The notes: generated by a model from the letters alone, not told the origin. A stretch of DNA of 64,000 nt from JACVRW01 sp963814095 (GCA_963814095.1 CAWFBT010000016.1:112553-176552); one strand, 5' to 3'. Positions 17,671 to 27,090 are shown, counted from the first letter of the stretch. Translations and numbers: made by a program.

Positions 17671-19201
17671 ATGTCCATGCACTCGCTGGCCGGCCTTATC
17701 ACCGCGGCGGTGTTCGCACTCAGCCCAGTGGGCGGGATCTCGCCGGGCGAGCAGCCCGCGAACCAGATCCCGCACCGCCCCCACGCCGTCCTGCTCGTGC
17801 TCGACGAGCTGCCGGGTGACTCCCTGCTCGACCGCAGCGGTGCGGATCGACGCCGGGCGCTACCCGAACTTCGCGGCGCTCGCGTCGGACTCGACCTGGT
17901 TCCGGAACGCCTACTCGACCTACGACTCGACCACGAAGGCGGTGCCGCTGATCCTCGACGGGATGCGCCCGGTCGCGGACTCCGAGCCCGAGCGGAGCTG
18001 GCATCCGCGCTCGATATTCACCGCGCTCGGGGCGCGCGGCTACCGAATCGTCGCGGCCGAGGAGGCAACCGCCCTGTGTCCGCCGCGCCTCTGCCGCGGC
18101 GCGCACGTGAGCAGGCCGGCGATCATGCCGAGGCTCCGCCACGGCCGGCCCGAGCGGTTCAGGCGGTTCGTGCGCTCGATCCGCCCGAGCCGCCGGCCGA
18201 CGCTCTGGATGAAGCACGTCCTGCTGCCGCACGGCCCCTACCAGTACCTGCCCTCGGGGGCCAAGACGCGTGCCGGCGCCACCGATCTCATCCCCGAGAT
18301 GAACAGCGAGCTCGCCTTCCACGACGCGTTCCTCACCCGCCACAACGAGCAGCGCTACCTGCTCCAGCTCGGCTTCGTCGACCACCTGCTGGGGCGCCTG
18401 ATCGGGCGCCTGAAGGCGCAGGGCGTCTACGACGACACGCTGATCGTCGTGACGGCCGACCACGGCTACGCCTGGCAGGTGGGCGTGAGCACGCGCCGCA
18501 GCGTCAGCCCATCGAACGTGCACGAGCTCACGCCGGTGCCGTTCTTCGTCAAGGCCCCCGGCCAGCGAGCGGGGCGCGTGAGCAGGGCGTACGCGCAGAC
18601 GCTCGACGTGACCCCGACGATCGCGGACGTACTCGGCGTGCGGCTCGGATACCGCACCCAGGGTCGCTCGGCCTTCTCTCGCGCCGTGCGCCGCCGTCGT
18701 GGCGTTGCCGTGACGACGCGCGAGTTCAGCGGCATCGTGCGCATCTCCGGGAGGCGCTGGGAGGCACGCCGCCGGGCCGTGGTCCGGCGCCGCCTGCGCC
18801 AGCTCGGCTCGGGCGACTGGACCAGCCTCTACACGGGAATCGGCCCGCACCGCGAGCTGGTCGGGCGACGTGTGGCCGGCCTCGCGCGCGCCGCTGCGAA
18901 GGGCGTGCGCGCCAGCATCGCCCAGGCGGCGAGCTACGACCATGTGCAGCGTCCGGGCGGGATCGTGCCCGCCCAGGTCGCCGGCAGCCTCGACGGGGCG
19001 GGCACGCCGGGGCCGGGCCGCGCTATCGCCGTCGCGGTGAACGGCCGCATCGAGGGCGTCGGCCGGACCTTTCAGCTCCTCGGACGACCGGGCGAGCACT
19101 TCGCCGTGAACGTGCCCGAGGCGGCGCTCGCCAACGGCCGCAACGTCGTCGAGGTGTTCGAGATCACCCGCGGCGGGCTGCGGGCGCTGGCACGCGCCTA
19201 A
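17671..19201 (+). pseudogene. Alkaline-phosphatase/sulfatase-fold protein, frameshifted
   Basis: Two overlapping frames together encode one protein closely resembling the next gene. The first frame gives a signal-peptide-like start (MSMHSLAGLITAAVFALS) and VLLVLDELPGDSLL with the first metal Asp. Near 17,840 the homology jumps frame and continues as IDAGRYPNFAALASD, YDSTTKAVPLILDG and VVTADHGYAWQVG (Asp-His metal ligands) to 19,201. A single-base change restores one ~510-residue frame, so this is a recent inactivation or a sequencing error. Expected role: secreted or membrane-anchored phospho- or sulfo-ester hydrolase/transferase. The very long uninterrupted frame 1 beyond the shift is a high-GC artefact. 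Confidence 0.7.
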
Positions 19202-19237
19202 CCACAACTCAGCAACAAGTTATTAACGTGCACCCTG

Positions 19238-20887
19238 GTGAGACATCGGGGCCCGGTGATGACGGCGCTCGTGCTCGGCGCCGCGGCGCTCGTCGCGGGT
19301 GCGCTGGCGCTGGCCGGCGTCTGGCGCGGCGGCGACAACGAGGCCACCGCCGGCTACGCGCCCGACGCCAAGGGGCGGCCGCCGGTGGTGGTTCTGATCC
19401 TCGACGAGTTCCCCACAGACGACCTGCTCCGTCCCGACGGAGGCATCGACGTGCGGCGCTTCCCGAACTTCGCGCGACTGGCAAGGATCTCGACCTGGTT
19501 CCCGAACGCGTTCACCGTCTACGACTCGACCTTCAAGGCGGTGCCGGCGATCCTCGACGCGCGCCTGCCGCGGCGCGGCAGCACGCCCGACGTGCGCAGC
19601 CACCAGCCGAGCGTCTACCACCTGATGCACCGGCTCGGCTACGAGATCCACAAGGTCGAGTCGGCGTCGGCCGTGTGCCCACCGCGGATCTGCAAGGGCT
19701 CGCGCCCCCGCCGGCCGAGCGTGCTCGACCGCCTCAAGGGCGGCGGGCGGCCGGCGCGCCTGCACAGGTGGATCGGGGCGATCAGGCACCGCGAGCGGCC
19801 CGGCTTCTACCTCCATCACGCCCTGCTGCCGCACGAGCCCTGGATCTACCTCCCCTCGGGCCTTCCGAACCGCCCCTACGGCGAGGACCCGATCGAGGGC
19901 ATCAACACCAAGTCGAGCTTCGCCGACACCGACCTCTCGCAGCACAACCACATGCGCCATCTGCTGCAGGTCGGCTACACCGACCACGAGCTCGGCCGGC
20001 TGCTCGCGCGACTGCGCCGCACGGGAATGCTCAAGCGCTCGCTGCTCGTGGTGGTGGCAGACCACGGCTACGCCTACGACATCGGCGTGCCGAGCCGGCG
20101 CTTCGTCAGCGACTCGAACGTGGACGAGGTCGGGCCGGTGCCGCTCTTCATCAAGGCACCCGGCCAGATGCGCGGGCGGGTCGACGAAAGCATGGTGCGC
20201 AACATCGACGTGGTCCCCACCATCGGCGACATGCTCGGGAGGAGCATCTGGTGGCCGCACGACGGCGAATCGGTCTTCTCACCGGCCTCCAAGGACCGCG
20301 ACGAACTCGTCATCACGACCCGCGACTTCAAGCGCGAGATCAGGATCGGCGCGGACGAGCTCGCCGAGCGGCGCGCGGAGAACCGGGCGCGCTGGGGGCG
20401 CCTGTTCGGCACGAGCGCGTACAGCGAGCGGGCCTTCGGCGACCCGTGGGCGAGCATCTACCGCGTCGGCCCGAACAAGCGGGTGCTCGGCCGGCGGCTC
20501 GCCCGAGTCGACCTGGGCGCCTCCGTCTCCACGGCGCTGCACGCAACGCACAGCGCTGATGGCGGCCGCCGCGTGCGAGCGCGGATCGCGAACGCCGTCC
20601 TGCTCGACCACGTCACGCCCGACGCGCCAATCCGGCCGACGCGCGTGGCCGGCCGGCTCGTGAACGGCTCAGCCGAGGAGAATCGCGAGCTGGCGCTCGT
20701 CGTCAACGGCCGCATCCGCTCGGTCGGACGCAGCTTCCACCTGGGCCGCCGGCCGACGGAGTTCTTCTCGTTCGTCTTCCCCGAGCACGCCCTCCGCCGC
20801 GGGCGCAACCACGTGGAGGTGCTCGAGGTCGTGGACGGCGGCCGCAGCTTCGTGCCGCTCGGCGGCAATCACGGGGCCGGCCGGTAG
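19238..20887 (+). CDS. Secreted alkaline-phosphatase/sulfatase-superfamily protein
   Basis: 549 residues from GTG (an ATG seven codons on is also possible). A signal/anchor helix (ALVLGAAALVAGALALAGVW) is followed by VVVLILDEFPTDDLL (metal Asp), YDSTFKAVPAILDA around the presumed nucleophile Ser/Thr, HHALLPHEPWIYLPSG, and VVVADHGYAYDIG with the Asp-His ligands. The C-terminal ~150 residues are extra and domain-like. It is a paralogue of the frameshifted gene 36 bases upstream, so the pair looks like a tandem duplication. Such proteins act outside the membrane on phosphate, sulfate or glycerol-phosphate esters; the substrate is not deducible. Confidence 0.78.
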   Translation: MRHRGPVMTALVLGAAALVAGALALAGVWRGGDNEATAGYAPDAKGRPPVVVLILDEFPTDDLLRPDGGIDVRRFPNFARLARISTWFPNAFTVYDSTFKAVPAILDARLPRRGSTPDVRSHQPSVYHLMHRLGYEIHKVESASAVCPPRICKGSRPRRPSVLDRLKGGGRPARLHRWIGAIRHRERPGFYLHHALLPHEPWIYLPSGLPNRPYGEDPIEGINTKSSFADTDLSQHNHMRHLLQVGYTDHELGRLLARLRRTGMLKRSLLVVVADHGYAYDIGVPSRRFVSDSNVDEVGPVPLFIKAPGQMRGRVDESMVRNIDVVPTIGDMLGRSIWWPHDGESVFSPASKDRDELVITTRDFKREIRIGADELAERRAENRARWGRLFGTSAYSERAFGDPWASIYRVGPNKRVLGRRLARVDLGASVSTALHATHSADGGRRVRARIANAVLLDHVTPDAPIRPTRVAGRLVNGSAEENRELALVVNGRIRSVGRSFHLGRRPTEFFSFVFPEHALRRGRNHVEVLEVVDGGRSFVPLGGNHGAGR

Positions 20888-21489
20888 ATCGAGTTCGGCT
20901 CCGCGCTGCTGTCCGGGGTTACCTGCGCCGGGTCCGCGCCGGTGTCGACGAAGGCGCAGAAGTAGCGCCGCCGGTCGTCGCGGGCGATGCAGGTCCGGAA
21001 GTAGTCCTCGCGGAGCCGCACGGTGTTGGCGGTCTCGAGGTTGCGGATCAGCTCGGCGTCGCCGGTGTGGAGCACGAGGTTCCTGAAGGCCTCGGCGTTG
21101 CGCTGGGTGTCCTCGGTCTCCGAGACCACGGTCGGGCGCGCCGCGAGCCCGGCGGCGATCACGCCCACGATGCTGGCCAGCAGGAGCCCTGTCCCGATGC
21201 GGTCGGTCAGCACCTCACGCTGGGCGCGCGGCGGCGCTCCCGGCTCGGCCGCCGCGCGGCGCGCCCATGCGCGCCTCGCGAGCCACGGCGCCAGTGCTCC
21301 GATCAGGACCAGGTTGCCGAAGGTCGCGAGCAGGATCGCCGGGATCAGGTCCACGCCCGTGCCGATCGGCGGCAGCAGGTGGAGGATCAGCCCGTCGATC
21401 AGCGTGACCGCGATGAAGGCAGGCCACATGGTCGCCCCACGCAACCGCCAGCGGATCCTGGCGGGCCAGAAGCGCTCCTCTCGGTTCAC
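20869..21489 (-). CDS. Hypothetical membrane protein
   Basis: About 206 residues from GTG at 21,489 (VNREERFWPARIRWRLRG), or 186 from the ATG at 21,429. Three hydrophobic segments (WPAFIAVTLIDGLILHLL, PAILLATFGNLVLIGALAPWL and GTGLLLASIVGVIAAGLAA) precede a soluble ~90-residue extracellular tail with two Cys (FRTCIARDDRRRYFCAFV) that could form a disulfide. Longer upstream frame is antisense to lipB and discarded. The stop overlaps the phosphatase gene by 19 bases. No family recognised. Confidence 0.62.
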   Translation of the reverse strand: MNREERFWPARIRWRLRGATMWPAFIAVTLIDGLILHLLPPIGTGVDLIPAILLATFGNLVLIGALAPWLARRAWARRAAAEPGAPPRAQREVLTDRIGTGLLLASIVGVIAAGLAARPTVVSETEDTQRNAEAFRNLVLHTGDAELIRNLETANTVRLREDYFRTCIARDDRRRYFCAFVDTGADPAQVTPDSSAEPNSIYRPAP

Positions 21490-21513
21490 CGATCGCAGGG
21501 TAGCCTTCAGGCA

Positions 21514-22194
21514 GTGCCTGAGCTCTGGGTCACGCAGCTTGGATCGGTGCCCTACTCGGAGGGCTTCGCCCTCCAGGACGAGCTGCGCGAGCTCCGGCGC
21601 GCGGGCGAGCTGCCCGACCTGCTGCTCGTGCTCGAGCACCCGCCCGTCTACACGAAGGGCAGGCGCACCGAGCCGGCCGACCTGCCGATGGGCGACGACT
21701 GGTACGCCGAGCGTGGAATCGAGGTCTGCGAGACGGATCGCGGCGGCCGCGTGACCTACCACGGGCCCGGCCAGCTCGTGGCCTACCCGGTGATGGAGGT
21801 CGAGCGTGTCGCCGACTTCGTGCACACGATGGAGGCCGCGATCGTCGCCGCGCTGCGCGACGAGGGCGTCGAGTCCGAGCCGCGCGAGCATCCGCACACG
21901 GGCATCTGGGCGGGCGACGCGAAGATCGCCTCGATCGGAGTGCGCGTGTCGGGCGGTGTCTCAACACACGGACTCGCCGTGAACGTCGACAACGACCTCA
22001 CCCCCTTCGAGTGGATCGTGCCCTGCGGGATCGACCACGTGCGCATGACCTCGATCGCGCACGAGACCGGCCGGTCGCGCTCGCTGCCGTGCTTCCGCAA
22101 GCGGCTGGCCTGGCATTTCGCCGAGGCGTTCGGGCGCCGCCAGCGGCTCGTGTCGGAGCGGCGCCTCCTGCAGCGGGTGCCGGTGCCCGCATGA
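21514..22194 (+). CDS. lipB: Octanoyl-[acyl carrier protein]:protein N-octanoyltransferase
   Basis: 226 residues from GTG (VPELWVTQLG). LipB motifs: LLLVLEHPPVYTKGRR, GGRVTYHGPGQLVAYPV, AKIASIGVRVSGGVSTHGLA with the catalytic Lys, and the catalytic Cys in VPCGID. It transfers octanoate from acyl-carrier protein to lipoyl domains. The ATG of lipA overlaps its TGA (ATGA), giving a coupled lipBA operon for lipoate biosynthesis. The start lies only 24 bases from the divergent membrane-protein start, so promoters overlap. Confidence 0.95.
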   Translation: MPELWVTQLGSVPYSEGFALQDELRELRRAGELPDLLLVLEHPPVYTKGRRTEPADLPMGDDWYAERGIEVCETDRGGRVTYHGPGQLVAYPVMEVERVADFVHTMEAAIVAALRDEGVESEPREHPHTGIWAGDAKIASIGVRVSGGVSTHGLAVNVDNDLTPFEWIVPCGIDHVRMTSIAHETGRSRSLPCFRKRLAWHFAEAFGRRQRLVSERRLLQRVPVPA

Positions 22195-23123
22195 GCACCC
22201 GCTCACGCTCCAACCCGGGCGGCGCGCGCGTCCTCGACATGGGCGAGGTCCGCCCGTTCCGCGAGCGCAAGCCGGCCTGGTTCAAGCGCCCCGCCCCGGG
22301 TGGACCGCACTACCGCGAGCTGCGTGGGCTGATCGAGGACCAGGGCCTGCACACCGTCTGCCAAGAGGCCGCCTGCCCGAACATCGGCGAGTGCTGGGAG
22401 CGGGGCACCGCGACGTTCATGATCCTCGGCGACACCTGCACCCGGCGCTGCGGGTTCTGCAACGTCAAGACCGGCAAGCCGACCCACAACGACCCGCTCG
22501 AGCCGCTGCGGGTCGCCCAGTCGGTGCGGCGCATGGGCCTGCGCCACGCCGTGATCACGAGCGTCGACCGTGACGACCTGCCAGACCTCGGCGCGTCCGC
22601 ATTCGTCGGCGTGATTCGCTCGATCCGGCGGATGGCGCCCGGCTGCAAGGTCGAGGTGCTCACCCCCGACTTCCGCGGCGAGGAGATGCCGCTGGCGCGC
22701 GTGATCGCGGAGCGGCCCGACGTCTTCAACCACAACGTCGAGACGGTGCCGCGCCTCTACCCGCTGGCCCGCCGCGGCTCGCGCTTCCTGCGCTCCTGCC
22801 GGGTGCTGCGGAACGCCAAGGAGATGGGCGGCGACCAGGTCGTCACGAAGTCCGGCTTCATGACCGGACTCGGCGAGTCGAAGGAGGAGCTGCTCGACGC
22901 GTTCGGGACGCTGCGCGAGCACGGCGTGCAGGTCCTGACGGTCGGTCAGTACCTGCGCCCCACCCGCGACCACCTCCCAGTGGTGCGCTACTGGCACCCG
23001 GACGAGTTCGCCGAGCTCGAGCGCGAGGCCTACGCGATGGGCTTCGAGTCCGTCGCCGCCGGTCCGCTCGTCCGCTCGAGCTACCACGCTGAACAGACAC
23101 TGGCGCAGGCCGCCTCGTCGTGA
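22191..23123 (+). CDS. lipA: Lipoyl synthase
   Basis: 310 residues. Radical-SAM enzyme inserting two sulfurs into octanoyl-lipoyl domains. The auxiliary-cluster motif CQEAACPNIGEC and the radical-SAM motif CTRRCGFCNV are intact, as is the C-terminal RSSY serine ligand (VRSSYHAEQ). Also seen: TGLGESKEEL and the QYLRPTRDHLPV segment. It overlaps lipB at its start and the Kelch gene at its end (GTGA), so three genes are co-translated. Confidence 0.97.
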   Translation: MSTRSRSNPGGARVLDMGEVRPFRERKPAWFKRPAPGGPHYRELRGLIEDQGLHTVCQEAACPNIGECWERGTATFMILGDTCTRRCGFCNVKTGKPTHNDPLEPLRVAQSVRRMGLRHAVITSVDRDDLPDLGASAFVGVIRSIRRMAPGCKVEVLTPDFRGEEMPLARVIAERPDVFNHNVETVPRLYPLARRGSRFLRSCRVLRNAKEMGGDQVVTKSGFMTGLGESKEELLDAFGTLREHGVQVLTVGQYLRPTRDHLPVVRYWHPDEFAELEREAYAMGFESVAAGPLVRSSYHAEQTLAQAASS

Positions 23124-24109
23124 GAGGAGCTGCGCGCCTCGCGACAGGCGCGGCGGTGGCCCTCGCCGCTGGCGGCGGCGCCGTGGTGCTCGCGGCGACC
23201 CGCGACGCCGAGCCGGCCGCCACCGACCGCTGGTCCGCGCTCGCACCGGCGCCGCTCGAGCGCACGGAGGTCGCCGCCGCGCGCATCGGCCGCTCGATCT
23301 ACGTGGTGGGCGGCTTCGAGCGCGCGAGCGGTACGACGAGCGCCGCCGTCGAGCGCTACGACATTCGCCGCAACCGCTGGTCGCGCGTGCCCGCGATGCC
23401 GCTCGCGCTCAACCATGCGACCGCCACGACTTACAAGGGCGACCTGTATGTGCACGGCGGCTACACGGGCGCGAACGACCTGAGCGTCCCGACCGGCGCG
23501 CTGCTCCGCTACGACCCCGAGCTGGGTCGCTGGCGCCGGCTGCCGCCCGCGCCGACGCCGCGGGCCGCGCACGCGCTCGCCGTGCTCGGCGACCGGCTCT
23601 ATGCAGCGGGCGGAGCGAACGACGGCGGCTCACTGCGCTCGCTCGAGATCTATGACTTCAAGCGGCGCCGCTGGACGAGCGGGCCGAGCTTCCCGTTCGG
23701 CCCGGCGCGCAACCACACGACGGGGATCGCCTCGGGCGGGCGCTTCTACGTGATCGCCGGACGCGACGCCGAGAACTACACGGCGGTCGAGCGCTACAAC
23801 CCGCGCCGCCGCGTTTGGGAGGACGTCCCGGACCTGCGCACGCCGCGCGGCGGGATCGCCTCCGCCCGGCTCCGCGACGGCCGCATCGTCGTCTTCGGCG
23901 GTGAGAACCTCACTCCGGGCGGCACCACGATCGCGGCCGTGGAGCTCTTCAACCCGCGCACGCGCAGGTGGCGCAGCCTGCCGTCCATGCGCACGCCGCG
24001 GCACGGACTCGGCGGTGCGTCGCTCCGCAACCGGGTCTACGCGATCCAGGGTGGAGTGGAGCCGGGCTTCTCCTTCTCGAACGCGATCGAAGCGCTCGAC
24101 GTCCGCTAG
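23120..24109 (+). CDS. Secreted Kelch-repeat beta-propeller protein
   Basis: 329 residues from GTG overlapping the lipA stop. A signal peptide or anchor (ATGAAVALAAGGGAVVLAA) is followed by about six Kelch blades, each with a Gly-Gly pair and a spaced Tyr/Trp: VVGGFERASG, YVHGGYTGAND, YAAGGANDGGS, VIAGRDAENY, VFGGENLTPGG, AIQGGVEPG. A six-bladed propeller should be displayed outside the membrane, as a binding or sugar-oxidase-like scaffold. No copper or active-site residues are evident. Coupling to lipA is unusual and gives no clue to function. Confidence 0.85.
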   Translation: MRGAARLATGAAVALAAGGGAVVLAATRDAEPAATDRWSALAPAPLERTEVAAARIGRSIYVVGGFERASGTTSAAVERYDIRRNRWSRVPAMPLALNHATATTYKGDLYVHGGYTGANDLSVPTGALLRYDPELGRWRRLPPAPTPRAAHALAVLGDRLYAAGGANDGGSLRSLEIYDFKRRRWTSGPSFPFGPARNHTTGIASGGRFYVIAGRDAENYTAVERYNPRRRVWEDVPDLRTPRGGIASARLRDGRIVVFGGENLTPGGTTIAAVELFNPRTRRWRSLPSMRTPRHGLGGASLRNRVYAIQGGVEPGFSFSNAIEALDVR

Positions 24110-24129
24110 CCCCGCCGCGGACCGCCTCC

Positions 24130-24921
24130 GTGTTCCCAATCAAGGACAACATCCCGACCCGGCGCTTCCCCGTGGTCACGGTCGTGCTCATCGCGATCTG
24201 CACGGTGGTCTGGTTCGTGTTCGAGGCGAGCTTCTGGAACATCAGCGAGACCGGCCAGGAGCGCGTGATCGAGTACGGCGCGATCCCCTACGAGATCACC
24301 AACCCGGGCGACTACTGCGGAGTCGACGCGACCGGCACCCAGATCGTGTGCGAGGGCCAGCCGGGCGTGTCGGGCACGGCGCCCGACCAGGCTCCCTGGT
24401 GGGTCACGATCTTCACGTCGATGTTCATGCACGGCAGCTTCCTGCACCTGGCCGGGAACATGCTGTTCCTCTGGATCTTCGGCAACAACATCGAGGACTC
24501 GATGGGGCGCAGCCGCTTTGTCGCCTTCTACCTGCTCGGCGGAGTGGCGGCGCTGGGCGGGCAGATACTCACGGACCTGGACGCGACCATCCCGACGGTC
24601 GGCGCGAGCGGGGCGATAGCCGCGGTGCTGGGCGGCTATGCGCTCCTCTATCCGCGCGCGCGTGTGATCACGCTCATCTTCATCGTCATCTTCTTCACGG
24701 CGATCGAGCTGCCGGCCCTGCTCGTGCTCGGCTTCTGGTTCGCGTTGCAGCTCCTCTACGGGATCAACGACATCGCCCAGCCGGTGGGTGGTGAGCCGGG
24801 CGGCGGCGTTGCCTACTTCGCGCACCTGGGCGGTTTCCTCTTCGGCCTGCTCGCGATCAAGCTGTTCGCCAACAACGTCCACAAGGACTACGAGTCCGAA
24901 GGCCGCATCCCCGTGTACTGA
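24130..24921 (+). CDS. Rhomboid-family intramembrane serine protease
   Basis: 263 residues from GTG. Six membrane helices; the loop-1 Trp-rich region (APWWVTIFTSMFMHGSFLHL), HLAGNMLFLWIFG with the oxyanion His/Asn, the nucleophile Ser in VGASGAIAAVLGGY, and the catalytic His in YFAHLGGFLFGLLA are intact. A ~50-residue insertion with two Cys lies between helix 1 and the active core. It should cleave transmembrane substrates. The stop overlaps the next start (TGATG). The extracellular Kelch or carboxypeptidase neighbours are possible but unproven partners. Confidence 0.93.
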   Translation: MFPIKDNIPTRRFPVVTVVLIAICTVVWFVFEASFWNISETGQERVIEYGAIPYEITNPGDYCGVDATGTQIVCEGQPGVSGTAPDQAPWWVTIFTSMFMHGSFLHLAGNMLFLWIFGNNIEDSMGRSRFVAFYLLGGVAALGGQILTDLDATIPTVGASGAIAAVLGGYALLYPRARVITLIFIVIFFTAIELPALLVLGFWFALQLLYGINDIAQPVGGEPGGGVAYFAHLGGFLFGLLAIKLFANNVHKDYESEGRIPVY

Positions 24922-25100
24922 TGGCGCGCAACTTCGTGCTGGCCGCCAGCCTCGCAATCATCTGCCTGCTGGCGTTCCTGACCATCTCGGTGGCGGTACG
25001 TGAGGGAGTAGACGTGCTCGTTGTGCTCTCCGTGATCATCCTGGCGCTGTTGGGCTTCGGCATCCTCGGCGCGTTGTCGTCCGGGCCTCCGGATGAATAG
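24921..25100 (+). CDS. Small two-helix membrane protein
   Basis: 59 codons, MARNFVLAASLAIICLLAF onward, with two hydrophobic segments (residues 5-25 and 31-52) separated by a short charged turn (VREGVD), ending SSGPPDE. It shares one base with the rhomboid stop and overlaps the carboxypeptidase start by 8 bases, so it fits the coupled gene string exactly, which is the main support for its reality. No known family recognised. It may be an accessory subunit of the rhomboid or of the cell-wall enzyme (inference from position only). Confidence 0.65.
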   Translation: MARNFVLAASLAIICLLAFLTISVAVREGVDVLVVLSVIILALLGFGILGALSSGPPDE

Positions 25101-26055
25101 GCGGCTCGCCGCCCTGCTGACGCTGCTCGCACCGCTGGCGGTGGTGGCGGCGGCGTGGCTGACCTTCGTGCACGACGAGGAGGTGCGCGGCCACACGCCG
25201 GGACTGTCCGCACCCGCCCAGGCGGCGGCTCGCACGACGCCCGAGCCGGCGGCATCGGACGCGGCCGACAGGCGGGTCGGCCTCGACGTGTCGCTCGCAG
25301 GCGTCGACGCCTTCCACCTGTTCCTCAAGCATCCGCCGCGTGCCGGCCTCGTGCTCGACCTGGGGAGCGGTGATGTCCTCTGGCGCCTGCACCCGCGTCG
25401 CAAGCTGCCGATCGCAAGCCTGACCAAGATCATGACCGCCCTGCTCGTGGCCGAGCGCACGCGTCCGAACGAGCGCGTGCTGATCACGCAGGCGGCGCTC
25501 GACTACTCGGGCTCCGGGGTCGGGCTGCTGCCGAAGGGCCGGCACGTCCGGCTCGAGACGCTCTTGAACGGCCTCCTGATCGTGTCCGGCAACGACGCGG
25601 CGATCGCGCTGGCGGTCCACATGGCGGGAAGCGAGGCGCGCTTCGTCCGCATGATGAACCAGCGCGCCGCCGAGCTCGGTCTCACCTGCACGCGGTTCGC
25701 CTCCTCGCACGGGCTCGAGGACGGCAACCGCTCCTGTGCGCGCGACCTCGCGGTCCTCACGAGGCTCGCCATGCGCCGCGGGCGGATCCGGCGCGTCGCA
25801 CGCACCGAGTACGCGGAGCTGCGCTTCCCGATCAAGGGCGGCAAGCTCTACCTGTCGGGCCACAACCCGCTGATGCGGCTCGGATATCCCGGTGCGATCG
25901 GCCTCAAGACGGGCTACACCGACGCCGCCGGCCGCTGCTTCGTCGGGGTCGTCCGGCGCGGCGGGCGAACGCTCGCAGTCGTGCTGTTGAACTCACGCGA
26001 CCCCGCGGTGCAGGCGCCCAAGCTGCTGGACGCGGCGTTCGCGGCCGCGCGCTGA
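25093..26055 (+). CDS. D-alanyl-D-alanine carboxypeptidase (penicillin-binding protein, DacA/DacF type)
   Basis: 320 residues. Signal/anchor at the N-terminus (ALLTLLAPLAVVAAAWL) and the three penicilloyl-serine transferase motifs in order: SLTK (IASLTKIMTALLV), SGN (LIVSGNDAAIAL) and KTG (IGLKTGYTDAAG). This low-molecular-weight class trims the terminal D-Ala of peptidoglycan stem peptides outside the membrane. No C-terminal beta-sandwich or anchor is present, so it ends soon after the catalytic domain. It overlaps the small membrane-protein gene upstream. Confidence 0.94.
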   Translation: MNRRLAALLTLLAPLAVVAAAWLTFVHDEEVRGHTPGLSAPAQAAARTTPEPAASDAADRRVGLDVSLAGVDAFHLFLKHPPRAGLVLDLGSGDVLWRLHPRRKLPIASLTKIMTALLVAERTRPNERVLITQAALDYSGSGVGLLPKGRHVRLETLLNGLLIVSGNDAAIALAVHMAGSEARFVRMMNQRAAELGLTCTRFASSHGLEDGNRSCARDLAVLTRLAMRRGRIRRVARTEYAELRFPIKGGKLYLSGHNPLMRLGYPGAIGLKTGYTDAAGRCFVGVVRRGGRTLAVVLLNSRDPAVQAPKLLDAAFAAAR

Positions 26056-26147
26056 TCCGGCCCTCGCGACTGGACGAACGTACGACCTTCCGCCTGGTAC
26101 GCAAGCCGGTTTCGCACCGCTTCTGCGTACGCAGCTGAGCAAAGCCC

Positions 26148-27020
26148 GTGCGGGCTGTGACTGATGCCACAAACGGGGGAACACTCCGCCCCGTGGAGGC
26201 GCGCTCGCTTCGGCGACTTCGAATGACGACGCTGTCAGTGACGATCGCGGCATTGGTCCTGTCGCCGAGCGCCCACGCGGCCCTGCCGGAGGAGCCGCTG
26301 GCCTCGGTCACGTCGACGGTCGAGCAGACCGTCGGAACCGTCTCGGGCGTAACCGGCCAGGTCACGACGGCGGTGGGAAGCGCAGCGCCCGTGGCGCAGC
26401 CGGTCGCGACCGCGGTCCAGGAGACCACGACCGAGCTGACGCGACACGTCACGACCGCCGTCGAGGAGCGCACGCCGACGGCACCGGCCGTGGTGGAGAA
26501 GACGACCGGCGCGGTACACGCGCTCACGTCCCGTGGCGCCAACGAGGCCACCGTGGCAGCGCCTCCAGCCGCGCACCCGGCGACGCCACCCGCTCCTGCT
26601 CCCAGTGGCGATCCGCAACCTGCGGCGCGTCGCGACAACGCCGCTCCCGCCGAGCCGAAGCAAGCGCCCGGGCCATCCGCCGGCCATCGGCCCGCGGAAG
26701 TGCGTACCGGCCCGGTCGCCGACGGCGTCGAGCGCGTCGCGCCGGCCCAGCCGCCGCTGGCGAAGCCGGTCTCGCCGGGTGAGCGCGCGCAGGCGGGCGA
26801 AGGCAGGCCCGCGGCCGAGTCGAGCCCTCCAGCGCATGACGTTCCGGCGCTCGGCGGCGGCTCTGCTTCGGCGCCATCGACCGGTTTCGGTCTCGGCGGC
26901 CTGGCTCTGCTCGCCAGCGCGTTCTGCCTGACGGCCCCGCGGGTCGTCCGAGATCTTCTGTCCCTGCCGGCCGACATGCGGCCGGCCCTCCTCGTCTCCG
27001 CGCTCGAGCGCCCCGGCTAG
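26148..27020 (+). CDS. Secreted, membrane-anchored Ala/Pro-rich protein
   Basis: Up to 290 residues from GTG; an ATG at 26,223 (MTTLSVTIAALVLSPSAHA) gives a clean signal peptide and is preferred. The mature part has a low-complexity region of Val/Thr/Ala (VEQTVGTVSGVTGQVTTAVG) and then a long Pro/Ala-rich linker, ending in one hydrophobic helix (FGLGGLALLASAFCL) and a basic tail. This is the layout of a surface stalk or filament-type protein. It precedes the LPFTG repeat protein by 70 bases and probably shares its biology. No enzymatic domain or known family recognised. Confidence 0.55.
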   Translation: MRAVTDATNGGTLRPVEARSLRRLRMTTLSVTIAALVLSPSAHAALPEEPLASVTSTVEQTVGTVSGVTGQVTTAVGSAAPVAQPVATAVQETTTELTRHVTTAVEERTPTAPAVVEKTTGAVHALTSRGANEATVAAPPAAHPATPPAPAPSGDPQPAARRDNAAPAEPKQAPGPSAGHRPAEVRTGPVADGVERVAPAQPPLAKPVSPGERAQAGEGRPAAESSPPAHDVPALGGGSASAPSTGFGLGGLALLASAFCLTAPRVVRDLLSLPADMRPALLVSALERPG

Positions 27021-27090
27021 CGCCGCCCGGGGTCGTTTCGCGACCGGCCTACGCCCGGTCGCGCTTGAGCAACTACGAAGGAGACAGACA

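Noticed and set aside
17671..20559. Uninterrupted 962-codon plus-strand frame
   Set aside because: After about codon 55 it no longer matches any family and is Arg/Ala/Pro-rich; the homologous protein continues in another frame. Stop-free frames are common in such GC-rich DNA.
26880..26960. Possible LPxTG motif (APSTG) in the Ala/Pro-rich protein
   Set aside because: Only the TG plus helix pattern fits; Leu and Pro positions do not match, so described as membrane-anchored instead.
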